DNA of 64,000 nt, from assembly GCF_025137375.1 (NCBI RefSeq), contig NZ_CP073720.1, positions 1,016,501 to 1,080,500 on the forward strand, written 5' to 3'. Position 1 is the stretch's first letter, and each line of letters starts with the position of its first letter. Below, piece after piece: positions 44,807 through 53,486 of this stretch. Below the pieces are notes generated by a model. That model worked only from the letters and a program-made list of their open reading frames with translations, did no database searches and was not told the origin of the DNA. The position numbers were made by a program, and so were the translations under genes. Source of the stretch: Dactylosporangium fulvum (GTDB lineage: Bacteria > Actinomycetota > Actinomycetes > Mycobacteriales > Micromonosporaceae).

Positions 44807-46951
44807 ATGGCGGTCGACAGCGGACGTACGCGGGACGGCTTCCACCGCCCTGCGCACCTGCGCCGCGAGGACCGCCCCGGCCGTCAGCGCCGTGAGGACC
44901 ACGCCGGCCGTCAGTCCCGCGAGGAGCGTCCGACCGATCAGCGCCGGGACGCCGCGACGCGCAACGTCCGCCAGGACGGCACGGCGACGAGCCCCCACGG
45001 AGAGCACGGCGCCCAAGAGGACGCCCCTGGCGGCGGGCCGAGTGATCCCCACGAAGAGGCCCCGGCACGAGGCGGCCGGTCGGTGGATGCGGACGGGCAG
45101 GGCGGCGAGCACCGGACGCCGAGTTTCCGCCGCGACGGGCACCGCCCGCTGAATGTCCGCAGCGACGAGCGCTCGACCCAGGTCCGCCAGGGAGACGCAG
45201 GGCTCCGCCAGGGAGACGCGGGGCTCCGCCACGGAGACGCGGGGCACGAAGGCGTGGGCGGCGAGCGTGTGCCGCGGATCCGGGCCGAGCGCCCGGGACG
45301 GATCCGGCGGCCGAGCCCCATGCGGACCACCATCCGGCACGGGCGACCGGCCGGCGACGAGGATGAGTCGCCCCGTGCGCGGGCCTCCACCGCCCCCGTG
45401 TCGCCCGCACCGGGTCCGCCGGTCCCGCCCGCCGAGGTGTCGCCGCAGCTCGCCGCCGAGGTCGAGGACGCCGTCCGCGGGGCCGCCGCGTTTGTGCCCG
45501 CCGGGGCGCCCGTCTCGGCGCCGTCGGAGCCGGGCAACCGCACCGCCCGGCACCGGGCCCGCTGGGCCTGGGAGGGACGGTACCTGCGGACGCTGCTCGT
45601 CCTCGATCTTGTCATCGGGTTCTTCGCCGGCTTCGTCGCCTTCGAGGTGCGCTTCGGCGTCGGGCTGACCAGCTACAACCTGCGGTACGCGCTGCTGAGC
45701 GCTCTCGTCCCGGTCGCGTTCACCGCCGCGCTCGCCGTCAACCGGGCGTACGAGAAGCGCTACCTCTTCGTCGGTACCGATGAGTATCAGAGGGTCCTGC
45801 GGGCCGGCCTGTCACTGACCGCCGTCACGGTCTTCGTGGCCTACGCCGCGGAGTTCCAGATCGCCCGGGGCTGGTTCGTCGTCGCGGTGCCCCTGGTGAC
45901 CTTCTCGTGCCTCGGCGGGCGGTTCGTCCTCCGGCAACTGCTCCACCGGGCCCGCAAGCAGCGGGGCTCCTGCATGCGGCGGGTGGTGGTGGTCGGCCAC
46001 GAACTCGCCGTCGAGGCGATGACCCGCCAGCTGTGCCGGGAGCGGTACCACGGCCTGAAGGTCGTCGGCGCCTGCCTCGCCGCCGAGGGCACCGTGCCCG
46101 GCGTGCCGGTGCTGGGGACGTTCGACCAGATCGCCGCCGCGGTCCGCACGGCGCGGGCCGACACCGTGCTGGTGCTGTCGTGTCCCGAGCTGGACGGCCA
46201 CTTCCTCAGAAGGCTCGCGTGGCACCTGGAGCGCGACGACATCGACCTCATCGTGGCCAGCACCCTCATCGACGTGGCCGGCAGCCGGACCACCATCCGG
46301 CCGGTCGACGGCCTGCCGATGCTCCACGTCGAGCACCCCACCCTGACCGGCGCCCGACGCCTGGTCAAGGCCGTTTTCGACCGGATCGGGGCACTCCTGC
46401 TGCTGATCCTCGCGTCACCCCTTCTGGCTGGTCTCGCGCTGGCGGTTCGCGCCGATTCAAAGGGGCCGGTACTGTTCCGTCAGGTACGTGTGGGCAAAGA
46501 CGGTCGCGAGTTCGTGATCTTCAAGTTCCGCACGATGCACGTGGACGCCGAAGCCCGCCTCGCCGAGCTGCGGCACCTCAACGAAGTCGACGGCGCGCTG
46601 TTCAAACTGCGCAACGACCCGCGGGTCACTCGCGTCGGACGGCTTCTGCGCAAGTTTTCACTTGACGAGCTGCCACAACTACTCAATGTGCTCGGCGGCA
46701 GCATGTCACTGGTCGGGCCCCGCCCGCCGCTGCCGGAGGAGGTCGCCGTGTATCCGGACGACGCCCGGCGCCGGCTGGCCGTGCGGCCCGGGATGACCGG
46801 CCTCTGGCAGGTGTCCGGCCGGTCGGACCTATCGTGGGACGAAGCGGTCCGCCTCGACCTGCAGTATGTGGAGAACTGGTCACTGTCACTCGACCTGGTG
46901 ATCATGCTGCGGACGTTGAGCGCGGTGACCCGAGGGGCTGGAGCGTACTGA
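44807..46951 (+). CDS. Polyprenyl-phosphate sugar-1-phosphate transferase (WbaP/exopolysaccharide initiator) with long charged N-terminal region
   Basis: A 714-residue protein. The first 250 residues are disordered, highly charged and contain a tandem repeat. Four membrane helices follow (LLVLDLVIGFFAGFVAFEV, YALLSALVPVAFTAALAVNRAY and others), then a Rossmann-like domain. The C-terminal catalytic domain has a membrane-entry helix (FDRIGALLLLILASPLLAGLALAV) and the motifs GPVLFRQVRVGKDGREFVIFKFRTMHVDA, LRKFSLDELPQLLNVLGGSMSLVGPRP and RPGMTGLWQVSGRSDLSWDE. It loads a sugar phosphate onto undecaprenyl phosphate to begin polysaccharide synthesis. ATG at 44807 has GAGGAGG. It is followed at zero distance by cysQ. 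Confidence 0.92.
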   Translation: MAVDSGRTRDGFHRPAHLRREDRPGRQRREDHAGRQSREERPTDQRRDAATRNVRQDGTATSPHGEHGAQEDAPGGGPSDPHEEAPARGGRSVDADGQGGEHRTPSFRRDGHRPLNVRSDERSTQVRQGDAGLRQGDAGLRHGDAGHEGVGGERVPRIRAERPGRIRRPSPMRTTIRHGRPAGDEDESPRARASTAPVSPAPGPPVPPAEVSPQLAAEVEDAVRGAAAFVPAGAPVSAPSEPGNRTARHRARWAWEGRYLRTLLVLDLVIGFFAGFVAFEVRFGVGLTSYNLRYALLSALVPVAFTAALAVNRAYEKRYLFVGTDEYQRVLRAGLSLTAVTVFVAYAAEFQIARGWFVVAVPLVTFSCLGGRFVLRQLLHRARKQRGSCMRRVVVVGHELAVEAMTRQLCRERYHGLKVVGACLAAEGTVPGVPVLGTFDQIAAAVRTARADTVLVLSCPELDGHFLRRLAWHLERDDIDLIVASTLIDVAGSRTTIRPVDGLPMLHVEHPTLTGARRLVKAVFDRIGALLLLILASPLLAGLALAVRADSKGPVLFRQVRVGKDGREFVIFKFRTMHVDAEARLAELRHLNEVDGALFKLRNDPRVTRVGRLLRKFSLDELPQLLNVLGGSMSLVGPRPPLPEEVAVYPDDARRRLAVRPGMTGLWQVSGRSDLSWDEAVRLDLQYVENWSLSLDLVIMLRTLSAVTRGAGAY
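45183..45245 (+). repeat. Three 21-bp tandem repeats within the sugar transferase gene
   Basis: Units at 45183, 45204 and 45225 begin TCCGCC(A)GGGAGACGC with few changes and keep the frame, encoding three copies of about seven residues (LRQGDAG). The copies are recent enough to be nearly identical in DNA. Confidence 0.85.
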
Positions 46952-47740
46952 ATGACCGATCTGCCACCCGCCACGGACGGCGGGTTCGCCCGCTGGCTCG
47001 CCCAGCGAGCCGGGGACCTGCTGCTCAAGCTGCGCGAGGAGATGGGGTACGCCGACCCTGACGCGCTGCGTAGGGCCGGTGACCGAATGTCGCACGAGCT
47101 GCTGATGGAGCAGTTGGAGCGGTGGCGCCCGGCCGACGCGGTGCTGTCGGAGGAGGGCGCGGACAGTGCCACCCGGCTCGGGGCGGACCGGGTCTGGATC
47201 GTCGACCCGCTGGACGGCACCCGCGAGTTCGGGGAGGAAGGCCGGGCCGACTGGGCCGTCCACGTGGCGTTGTGGGGCAGGTCCTCGACGGCGCTCGACA
47301 AGGGCGCCGGCCGGCTCGTCGCCGGCGCGGTCGCGCTCCCGGCGCAGCACTGCGTGCTGGGCAGCGACGCGCCGCCGCCGTTCCCGCCGATGCCGGGCGT
47401 GCAGGGCGAGCCGATCCGGCTGGCCGCGAGCCGCACCCGCCCGCCGGCGCTGCTGAGCGCACTCGCCGAGAAGCTTCCGATCGAGCTCGTCCCGATGGGT
47501 TCGGCCGGCGCCAAGATCGCCGCCGTTATCGACGGGGCGGTCGACGCCTACGTGCATGCCGGCGGCCAGTACGAATGGGACTCCGCCGCCCCGGTTGCTG
47601 TGGCGGTCGCCACGGGTCTGCACGCTTCCCGTATCGACGGGACTACGTTGGAATACAACCAGCCCGACCCACGGCTACCCGACCTGGTGGTGTGTCGGAA
47701 GGCATTGGCGCCGCAACTGCTGGCCGCGATCAACAGCTGA
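46952..47740 (+). CDS. cysQ: 3'(2'),5'-bisphosphate nucleotidase (CysQ)
   Basis: A 262-residue inositol-monophosphatase-fold enzyme that removes the 3'-phosphate of PAP/PAPS. Metal site motifs are LSEEGAD, WIVDPLDGTREF and, near the C-terminus, GGQYEWDSAAP. It begins directly after the sugar transferase stop and lies 16 bases before cysD. The order cysQ-cysD-cysN supports a role in sulfate activation. Confidence 0.92.
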   Translation: MTDLPPATDGGFARWLAQRAGDLLLKLREEMGYADPDALRRAGDRMSHELLMEQLERWRPADAVLSEEGADSATRLGADRVWIVDPLDGTREFGEEGRADWAVHVALWGRSSTALDKGAGRLVAGAVALPAQHCVLGSDAPPPFPPMPGVQGEPIRLAASRTRPPALLSALAEKLPIELVPMGSAGAKIAAVIDGAVDAYVHAGGQYEWDSAAPVAVAVATGLHASRIDGTTLEYNQPDPRLPDLVVCRKALAPQLLAAINS

Positions 47741-47756
47741 AAGGTCTCCGCCAATC

Positions 47757-48665
47757 ATGAGCCGCGCGCCCTACCGCGTCTCCCACCTGGACGCTCTCGA
47801 GGCCGAGAGCCTGTTCGTCATGCGCGAGGTGGTCGCCGAGTTCGAGCGGCCCGTGCTGCTGTTCTCGGGCGGCAAGGACTCGATCGTGATGCTCCGGCTC
47901 GCCGAGAAGGCCTTCGCGCCCGCCCGGATCCCGTTCCCGGTCATGCACGTCGACACCGGGCACAACTTCCCCGAGGTCCTCGCCTACCGGGACCGCCGCG
48001 TCACCGACCTCAACGTGCAGTTGATCGTGGCGAGCGTCCAGGAGGCGATCGACAGCGGGCTGGTGCGCGAGTCGAACGACGGCATGCGCAACCGCATCCA
48101 GACGCCGGTGCTGCTCGACGCGATCGAGAAGTACCGCTTCGACTCGCTCTTCGGCGGTGCCCGCCGGGACGAGGAGAAGGCCCGGGCCAAGGAGCGGGTC
48201 TTCAGCTTCCGCGACGACTTCGGCCAGTGGGACCCGCGCAACCAGCGGCCCGAGCTGTGGGCGCTCTACAACGCGCGGATCGCGCCCGGCGAGTCGATCC
48301 GGGTGTTCCCGCTGTCCAACTGGACCGAGCTGGACGTCTGGCACTACATCGCCCGCGAGGGCATCGAGTTGCCGTCGATCTACTACGCCCACGACCGCGA
48401 GGTCGTCGACCGGGGCGGCATGCTCTACGCGATCAACGAGTTCCTGCCGCTGAAGGCCGGCGAGACGCCGTTCGTGGAGCGGGTGCGGTATCGCACCGTC
48501 GGTGACGCCTCGTGCACCGCTGCGGTGCGCAGCGACGCCGACACGATCGACAAGGTCATCGACGAGGTCGCCGCGACCCGCATCACCGAGCGCGGCGCGA
48601 CCCGCGGCGACGACAAGGTGAGCGAGGCGGCGATGGAAGATCGTAAGCGGGAAGGGTACTTCTAA
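47757..48665 (+). CDS. cysD: Sulfate adenylyltransferase subunit 2
   Basis: The 302-residue catalytic subunit of ATP sulfurylase makes APS from sulfate and ATP. PP-loop LLFSGGKDSIVMLRLAEKAF, VMHVDTGHNFPEVLAYRD, FGGARRDEEKARAKER and FPLSNWTELDVWHYI are diagnostic. The start MSRAPYRVSHLDALEAES follows AAGG; in-frame sequence before it lies inside cysQ. It is followed by cysN after a single base. Confidence 0.97.
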   Translation: MSRAPYRVSHLDALEAESLFVMREVVAEFERPVLLFSGGKDSIVMLRLAEKAFAPARIPFPVMHVDTGHNFPEVLAYRDRRVTDLNVQLIVASVQEAIDSGLVRESNDGMRNRIQTPVLLDAIEKYRFDSLFGGARRDEEKARAKERVFSFRDDFGQWDPRNQRPELWALYNARIAPGESIRVFPLSNWTELDVWHYIAREGIELPSIYYAHDREVVDRGGMLYAINEFLPLKAGETPFVERVRYRTVGDASCTAAVRSDADTIDKVIDEVAATRITERGATRGDDKVSEAAMEDRKREGYF

Positions 48666-48666
48666 G

Positions 48667-49956
48667 GTGACCGCTGTTCTGGAGACGCCGCAGCAGCGGC
48701 AGATGGACCTTCTCCGCTTCGCCACCGCGGGCTCCGTCGACGACGGCAAGTCGACGCTGATCGGGCGCCTGCTGTACGACTCGAAGGCCATCTTCGAAGA
48801 CCAGCTGGAGGCCGTCGAGGCCACCTCCCGGTCGCGCGGCGACGAATACACCAACCTCGCGCTGCTCACCGACGGCCTGCGTGCCGAGCGTGAGCAGGGC
48901 ATCACGATCGACGTCGCCTACCGCTACTTCGCGACCCCGCGGCGGAAGTTCATCATCGCCGACACCCCCGGGCACATCCAGTACACGCGCAACATGGTCA
49001 CCGGCGCCTCGACCGCCGACCTCGCGCTGATCCTGGTCGACGCGCGCAAGGGCCTGGTCGAGCAGTCCCGCCGCCACGCGTTCCTGTGCTCGTTGCTGCG
49101 CGTGCCGCACCTGGTGCTCTGCGTCAACAAGATGGACCTCGTCGACTACTCGCAGGAGGTCTTCGAGCGGATCGCCGACGAGTTCACGTCGTTCGCGGCG
49201 AAGCTCGAGGCGCCCGACCTGACCGTCATCCCGATCTCCGCGCTGCACGGTGACAACCTGGTCACCCGCAGCGAGAAGATGCCGTGGTACGAGGGGCCAT
49301 CGCTCCTGCACCACCTGGAGCACGTGCACATCGCCTCCGACCGCAACCTGGTCGACGTGCGTTTCCCGGTGCAATACGTGATCCGTCCCCAGTCGACCGT
49401 CGTGTCCGACTACCGCGGCTACGCGGGCCAGATCGCGTCCGGCGTCATGAAGCCGGGCGACGAGATCATGGTCCTGCCCTCCGGCTTCACCACGCGCATC
49501 ACGCACATCGAGACGGCCGACGGCCCGCTCCAGGAGGCCTACCCGCCGATGTCGGTGACGATCCGGCTGGCCGACGAGATCGACATCGCGCGCGGCGACA
49601 TGATCTGCCGCCCGAACAACGCGCCGGCGGTCGCCCAGGACATCGAGGCGATGGTCTGCTGGATGGACGAGACCCGCCCGCTGACGGTCGGCGGGAAGTA
49701 CGCCATCAAGCACACCACCCGCTCGGCCCGCACCGTGGTCCGCGGCCTGCAGTACCGGCTCGACGTCAACACGCTGCACCGCGACGAGTCCGCGACCGGG
49801 CTGGCCCTCAACGAGATCGGCCGGGTGCGCCTGCGGACGACGGTCCCGCTCCTCGCCGACGAGTACCGCCGCAACCGGACCACCGGGGGCTTCATCATCA
49901 TCGACGAGGCGACCAACCGTACGGTCGGCGCGGGGATGATCATCGAAGCGGCTTAG
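48667..49956 (+). CDS. cysN: Sulfate adenylyltransferase subunit 1 (GTPase)
   Basis: The 429-residue GTPase drives APS synthesis with CysD. EF-Tu-like G motifs: GSVDDGKSTLIGRLL (P-loop), DTPGHIQY, and NKMDLVD. Beta-barrel domains follow (YRGYAGQIASG and others). It is CysN only and is not fused to an APS kinase (CysC). No cysC or cysH is nearby, so the fate of APS is decided elsewhere. Confidence 0.96.
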   Translation: MTAVLETPQQRQMDLLRFATAGSVDDGKSTLIGRLLYDSKAIFEDQLEAVEATSRSRGDEYTNLALLTDGLRAEREQGITIDVAYRYFATPRRKFIIADTPGHIQYTRNMVTGASTADLALILVDARKGLVEQSRRHAFLCSLLRVPHLVLCVNKMDLVDYSQEVFERIADEFTSFAAKLEAPDLTVIPISALHGDNLVTRSEKMPWYEGPSLLHHLEHVHIASDRNLVDVRFPVQYVIRPQSTVVSDYRGYAGQIASGVMKPGDEIMVLPSGFTTRITHIETADGPLQEAYPPMSVTIRLADEIDIARGDMICRPNNAPAVAQDIEAMVCWMDETRPLTVGGKYAIKHTTRSARTVVRGLQYRLDVNTLHRDESATGLALNEIGRVRLRTTVPLLADEYRRNRTTGGFIIIDEATNRTVGAGMIIEAA

Positions 49957-50011
49957 CGCCGCATGCAAGGTGGGCCCGCTCTCCATGCGTCCGTAATAGC
50001 GGAGGCGATGG

Positions 50012-50512
50012 ATGGACGAGTCGACGGAGCGGGAGTTCACGGAGTTCGTGGCGACCCGCGGGTTCGCGTTGGTGCGGATGGCGTATGCGCTGACCGGTGA
50101 ACAGCACGCCGCCGAGGACCTGGTGCAGACCGCCCTGGCCAAGGCGATGCTGCGCTGGTCGCGCATCCGCGGCGACGCGGAGTCGTACCTGCGCAAGGTC
50201 ATGTACCACGAGCACGTCTCCTGGTGGCGCCGCCGCTGGCGCCGGGCGGAGCTGAGCACGGCCGACCCACCCGAGCGGTCGGCTGTGGACGACGACCCGC
50301 ACCTCCGGTTGGCGATGCGCGCCGCCCTGGCGACCCTCCCGCCCCGGCAGCGCGCGGTGCTCGTGCTGCGGTACTTCGAGGACCTCAGCGAGCAGCAGGT
50401 CGCCGACCTCCTCGGCATCTCGACCGGCACCGTCGGCAGTCAGGCGTCCCGGGCGCTCGCCGCCCTGCGCCGGCGGTTGCCCGACCTCAACGGGACGGAG
50501 GTGCGCCGGTGA
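50012..50512 (+). CDS. ECF sigma factor, SigE70-type, pair 1
   Basis: The 166-residue protein has region 2 (FVATRGFALVRMAYALTGEQHAAEDLVQTALAKAMLRWSRI, YLRKVMYHEHVSWWRRRW) and region 4 (LPPRQRAVLVLRYFEDLSEQQVADLLGISTGTVGSQASRALAALRRRL). There is no region 3, as usual for ECF factors. GGAGGCGATGG precedes the ATG at 50012. Its TGA overlaps the GTG of the next gene, a membrane-anchored partner. Confidence 0.93.
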   Translation: MDESTEREFTEFVATRGFALVRMAYALTGEQHAAEDLVQTALAKAMLRWSRIRGDAESYLRKVMYHEHVSWWRRRWRRAELSTADPPERSAVDDDPHLRLAMRAALATLPPRQRAVLVLRYFEDLSEQQVADLLGISTGTVGSQASRALAALRRRLPDLNGTEVRR

Positions 50513-51627
50513 GCCCCGATCTCGACCTCGACCGGCTGGTCCGGGACACCCTCGACGACCTGGCCGCCGACGCCCGGCCGGCCCCGCTGCTGGCGGAGGC
50601 GATCAGGCGGGCCGGGCAGATACGGCGCCGGCGGATCGCGGCGACCGCGGCCGCGGCGGCCGTGCTCGTGGTGCTCGGCGTTGTAGCGCTGCCCTTCGGG
50701 GCCGACCGTGAAGACCGGCCGGAGCCGCTGCGGTCCGTGCCGTCGGCCCCGCTCAGCCCGAGTCCCACCGCGAGCCCGTTTGCGGTCGGGCACGCGCCGC
50801 CTTCGCTGCTCCCGCCCGAGCTGCCAGGGCAGTTCACCCTCACGGCCCTGCCGTTCCACGACGACCAGACGTGGGTGTTCGACCGGAGCACCGGGAGGTA
50901 TCTCACGGTCCCCTTCGCCGAGGTCCAGCCGGCGCCGAAGGGGAACCTGGCGCTGAGCGCGACCGGTGACGGCCGGCTGCTGCTGCTCGACCTCGCCGAG
51001 GGGGTCGCCGTCAGCCTGCCGTCCGGCCCGGTGGGCGGTGACATCGAACCCTGGTCGCCGGACGGAAGGATGCTGTTGCGGGCGCAGCAGCCGACCGGCC
51101 TCGTCCGGGTCGAAGAGGTTGTCGGCGGCACCGTTCTGTCGCGCGGCGTGCCCTACGACGCCGCCGCACTGGGCTGCGAACGGACCGGGTGTCGCGTGAC
51201 CTGGGCGCGGAGCCCGACGGAGCTGGCGGTCTCGGTGATCGACCCGGCGACGGGCACGCAACGGGCGCTCCAGCTGATTTCGGTCGCCGACGGGAGGCCG
51301 ACGCGCCGGCTGCCGGTCACCGGCCAGGTCAGCGGGGCGTGCTCGTGGTCGACCGACGAGCGGTACGTGCTGAACGAGCGCCTCACGCCGACCGGCTCCG
51401 CCGGCTGGGTCATCACCGACACGACCAGCGGCGCGACGGTCGGCACGATGACCGCCGAGACGCTGCCCAACCCGTCGTCGGTCTGCTGGGCGTCGCCGAC
51501 CGAGTTGCTGGTCGGCGCCATCGGCGAGGTACTGGTGGTCAAGCCCGACGGCACGGTCCGGCAGCGGATCGATACGTTCACCGGGGCCGGCAACGGGCCG
51601 TACTGGGTGCGGATCGGGCATCGCTAG
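50509..51627 (+). CDS. Membrane-anchored partner of ECF sigma, pair 1 (probable anti-sigma, WD40-like outer domain)
   Basis: A 372-residue protein with a cytoplasmic segment of about 45 residues, one membrane helix (IAATAAAAAVLVVLGVVALPFG), a proline/serine linker, and an outer domain of repeating beta strands (WSPDGRMLLRAQQPTG, WSTDERYVLNERLTP) like a WD40/TolB propeller. No zinc-binding HxxxCxxC motif is seen, so it is not a classical ZAS anti-sigma factor. GTG overlapping the sigma stop (GTGA) supports a regulatory pair. Function by context. Confidence 0.75.
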   Translation: MSPDLDLDRLVRDTLDDLAADARPAPLLAEAIRRAGQIRRRRIAATAAAAAVLVVLGVVALPFGADREDRPEPLRSVPSAPLSPSPTASPFAVGHAPPSLLPPELPGQFTLTALPFHDDQTWVFDRSTGRYLTVPFAEVQPAPKGNLALSATGDGRLLLLDLAEGVAVSLPSGPVGGDIEPWSPDGRMLLRAQQPTGLVRVEEVVGGTVLSRGVPYDAAALGCERTGCRVTWARSPTELAVSVIDPATGTQRALQLISVADGRPTRRLPVTGQVSGACSWSTDERYVLNERLTPTGSAGWVITDTTSGATVGTMTAETLPNPSSVCWASPTELLVGAIGEVLVVKPDGTVRQRIDTFTGAGNGPYWVRIGHR

Positions 51628-52469
51628 GTGGGGGAGCGGGGCGGCGGGATCGGCCGGGCGATCGACACCCGCGACACCCGCCGACCCTCCACCGTGTTCA
51701 CGTGCAGGTGCCAGCCGTTGTGGCGGACCGAGTCGCCGGCCTTCGGCACCTTGCCGAGGCGGGCCATCAGGAATCCGGCCACGGTCTCGTAGGGGCCGGT
51801 CGGCAGTGTGAGGCCGGTGCGTTCGGCCAGGTCGGCGAGGTTGAGCCGGCCGTCGACCTCGTCGATGCCCGGCCGCTTGGCGGCCGGCGGCGGGGGAGCG
51901 TCGTACTCGTCGTGGATCTCGCCGACGAGTTCCTCGATCAGGTCCTCCAGGGTGACGATGCCGGCCGTTCCGCCGTATTCGTCGACGATCACCGCCAGGT
52001 GGTGGCCGCCGCGGCGCATCTCCGACAGGGCCTCCAGCACGCGCTTGCTGGACGGCAGACGGTGCACCTCGCGGGTCAGGTGCCGCAGCGTCAGGCCCGG
52101 GTCGACGGAGGGCGGCAGCGTCAGGTCGCGCACGTGGACGAAGCCGAGGACGTCGTCCTGGTCGCCGTCGATGACGGGGAAGCGGGAGTGCCTGGCGTGC
52201 CGCACCAGAACGATCGCCTCGGCGACGGTCAGCTGTGCGTCGAGGAAGACCACCTCGGTGCGCGGGACCATGACCTCGCGGACGTGTCCGGTGCCGGTGT
52301 TGGCCGCGATGAGGGAGCGCAGCTCGGCCTCGCTGATCCGGAGATCCTCCGGAGTAGCGTGAAGACGGCTTGCCCAACGGTTCAAGAGGGCAGCAACAGC
52401 CTGCCGTATGGTTCCGGGGGCAGGCTCCGGCATGGACGAATTGTAGGCATCCGGCTCCCGGTCGTTCAC
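51624..52469 (-). CDS. CorC/HlyC-type CBS-domain protein without membrane part
   Basis: A 281-residue protein. Two CBS domains (about residues 65-185: VREVMVPRTEVVFLDAQLTVAEAI, SRFPVIDGDQDDVLGFVHVRDL, HLAVIVDEYGGTAGIVTLEDLIEELVGEIHDEYD) are followed by a CorC_HlyC domain (YETVAGFLMARLGKVPKAGDSVRHNGWHLHV). There is no DUF21/CNNM membrane domain, so it resembles the cytosolic CorC helper of magnesium/cobalt efflux. The family often sits near ybeY, which is not seen here. The stop overlaps that of the convergent pair-1 partner gene by three bases. An internal ATG at 52433 is an alternative start. Confidence 0.85.
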   Translation of the reverse strand: MNDREPDAYNSSMPEPAPGTIRQAVAALLNRWASRLHATPEDLRISEAELRSLIAANTGTGHVREVMVPRTEVVFLDAQLTVAEAIVLVRHARHSRFPVIDGDQDDVLGFVHVRDLTLPPSVDPGLTLRHLTREVHRLPSSKRVLEALSEMRRGGHHLAVIVDEYGGTAGIVTLEDLIEELVGEIHDEYDAPPPPAAKRPGIDEVDGRLNLADLAERTGLTLPTGPYETVAGFLMARLGKVPKAGDSVRHNGWHLHVNTVEGRRVSRVSIARPIPPPRSPT

Positions 52470-52518
52470 CGGCGAAGTGTAAATTTGTTGGTTCTCGATG
52501 ACTTTTGTGGAGGTGGGC

Positions 52519-53484
52519 GTGAAACTGCTCGTGACCGGTGGTGCCGGCTACATCGGCAGCGTCGTGACCGCGCTGCTGCTCGACGCCGGGCACGACGTGA
52601 CGGTCCTCGACGATCTCTCGACAGGTCATCAGGAGGCAGTACCATCCGGCGCCGCCTTCGTCCGTGGCCGCGTCCACGAGGCGATCGGTGACGTGCTCAC
52701 GCCCGACTTCGACGGCGTCCTGCACTTCGCCGCCTTCATCGCGGCCGGTGAGAGCGTGCAGAAGCCGGAGAAGTACTGGGACAACAACGCGGTCGGCACG
52801 CTGAAGGTGCTCGACGCGATGCGCGCCGCCGGGGTCCGCCGGCTGGTCTTCTCCTCGACGGCCAACGTCTACGGCGACCCCGACGAGGTGCCGATCCCGG
52901 AGACGGCGGCGGTGCGCCCGCCCAACCCGTATGCGACCTCGAAGCTCGCCGCCGACCACGCCCTCACGGGCGAGGCGATCGGCCACGGCCTGTCGGCGGT
53001 CAGCCTGCGGTACTTCAACGTGGCCGGAGCGCTGCGCCGCGAGGACGGCTCGATGATCGGCGAGCGGCACGACCCGGAGACCCACCTCATTCCGATCGCG
53101 CTCCAGGTCGCGGCCGGCCGGCGGGAGAAGCTGCAGATCTTCGGCGACGACTACGACACGCCGGACGGCACGAACATCCGCGACTACATCCACGTCGCCG
53201 ACCTGGGCGCCGCCCACCTGCTGGCGCTCGGCACGATGGACGGCCCCGGCCACCGGATCTACAACCTGGGCAGCGGCACCGGCTTCTCCAACCGCCAGGT
53301 CGCCGACGTGGTGCACGAGGTGACCGGCCACCCGATCCCGGTGGAGATGGCACCCCGCCGCCCCGGCGACCCGGCCCAGCTGGTGGCCTCGTCGGACAAG
53401 GCCAAGCGCGAGCTCGGCTGGCGTCCCCAGCACGTCGAGCTGGCCACGATGGTCCGCGACGCGTGGGACTTCCTGCGCCGCTGA
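52519..53484 (+). CDS. galE: UDP-glucose 4-epimerase
   Basis: A 321-residue short-chain dehydrogenase-fold enzyme interconverting UDP-glucose and UDP-galactose. NAD-binding TGGAGYIGS is at the N-terminus, DDLSTGH binds the adenosine ribose region, and VFSSTANVYGDP plus YATSK supply the catalytic Ser/Tyr/Lys. SLRYFNVAGA and the late NIRDYIHVADL are typical of GalE. GTG at 52519 has GGAGG upstream. It could feed the sugar transferase pathway. It converges with a 2-base gap on the pair-2 partner gene. Confidence 0.93.
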   Translation: MKLLVTGGAGYIGSVVTALLLDAGHDVTVLDDLSTGHQEAVPSGAAFVRGRVHEAIGDVLTPDFDGVLHFAAFIAAGESVQKPEKYWDNNAVGTLKVLDAMRAAGVRRLVFSSTANVYGDPDEVPIPETAAVRPPNPYATSKLAADHALTGEAIGHGLSAVSLRYFNVAGALRREDGSMIGERHDPETHLIPIALQVAAGRREKLQIFGDDYDTPDGTNIRDYIHVADLGAAHLLALGTMDGPGHRIYNLGSGTGFSNRQVADVVHEVTGHPIPVEMAPRRPGDPAQLVASSDKAKRELGWRPQHVELATMVRDAWDFLRR

Positions 53485-53486
53485 CG

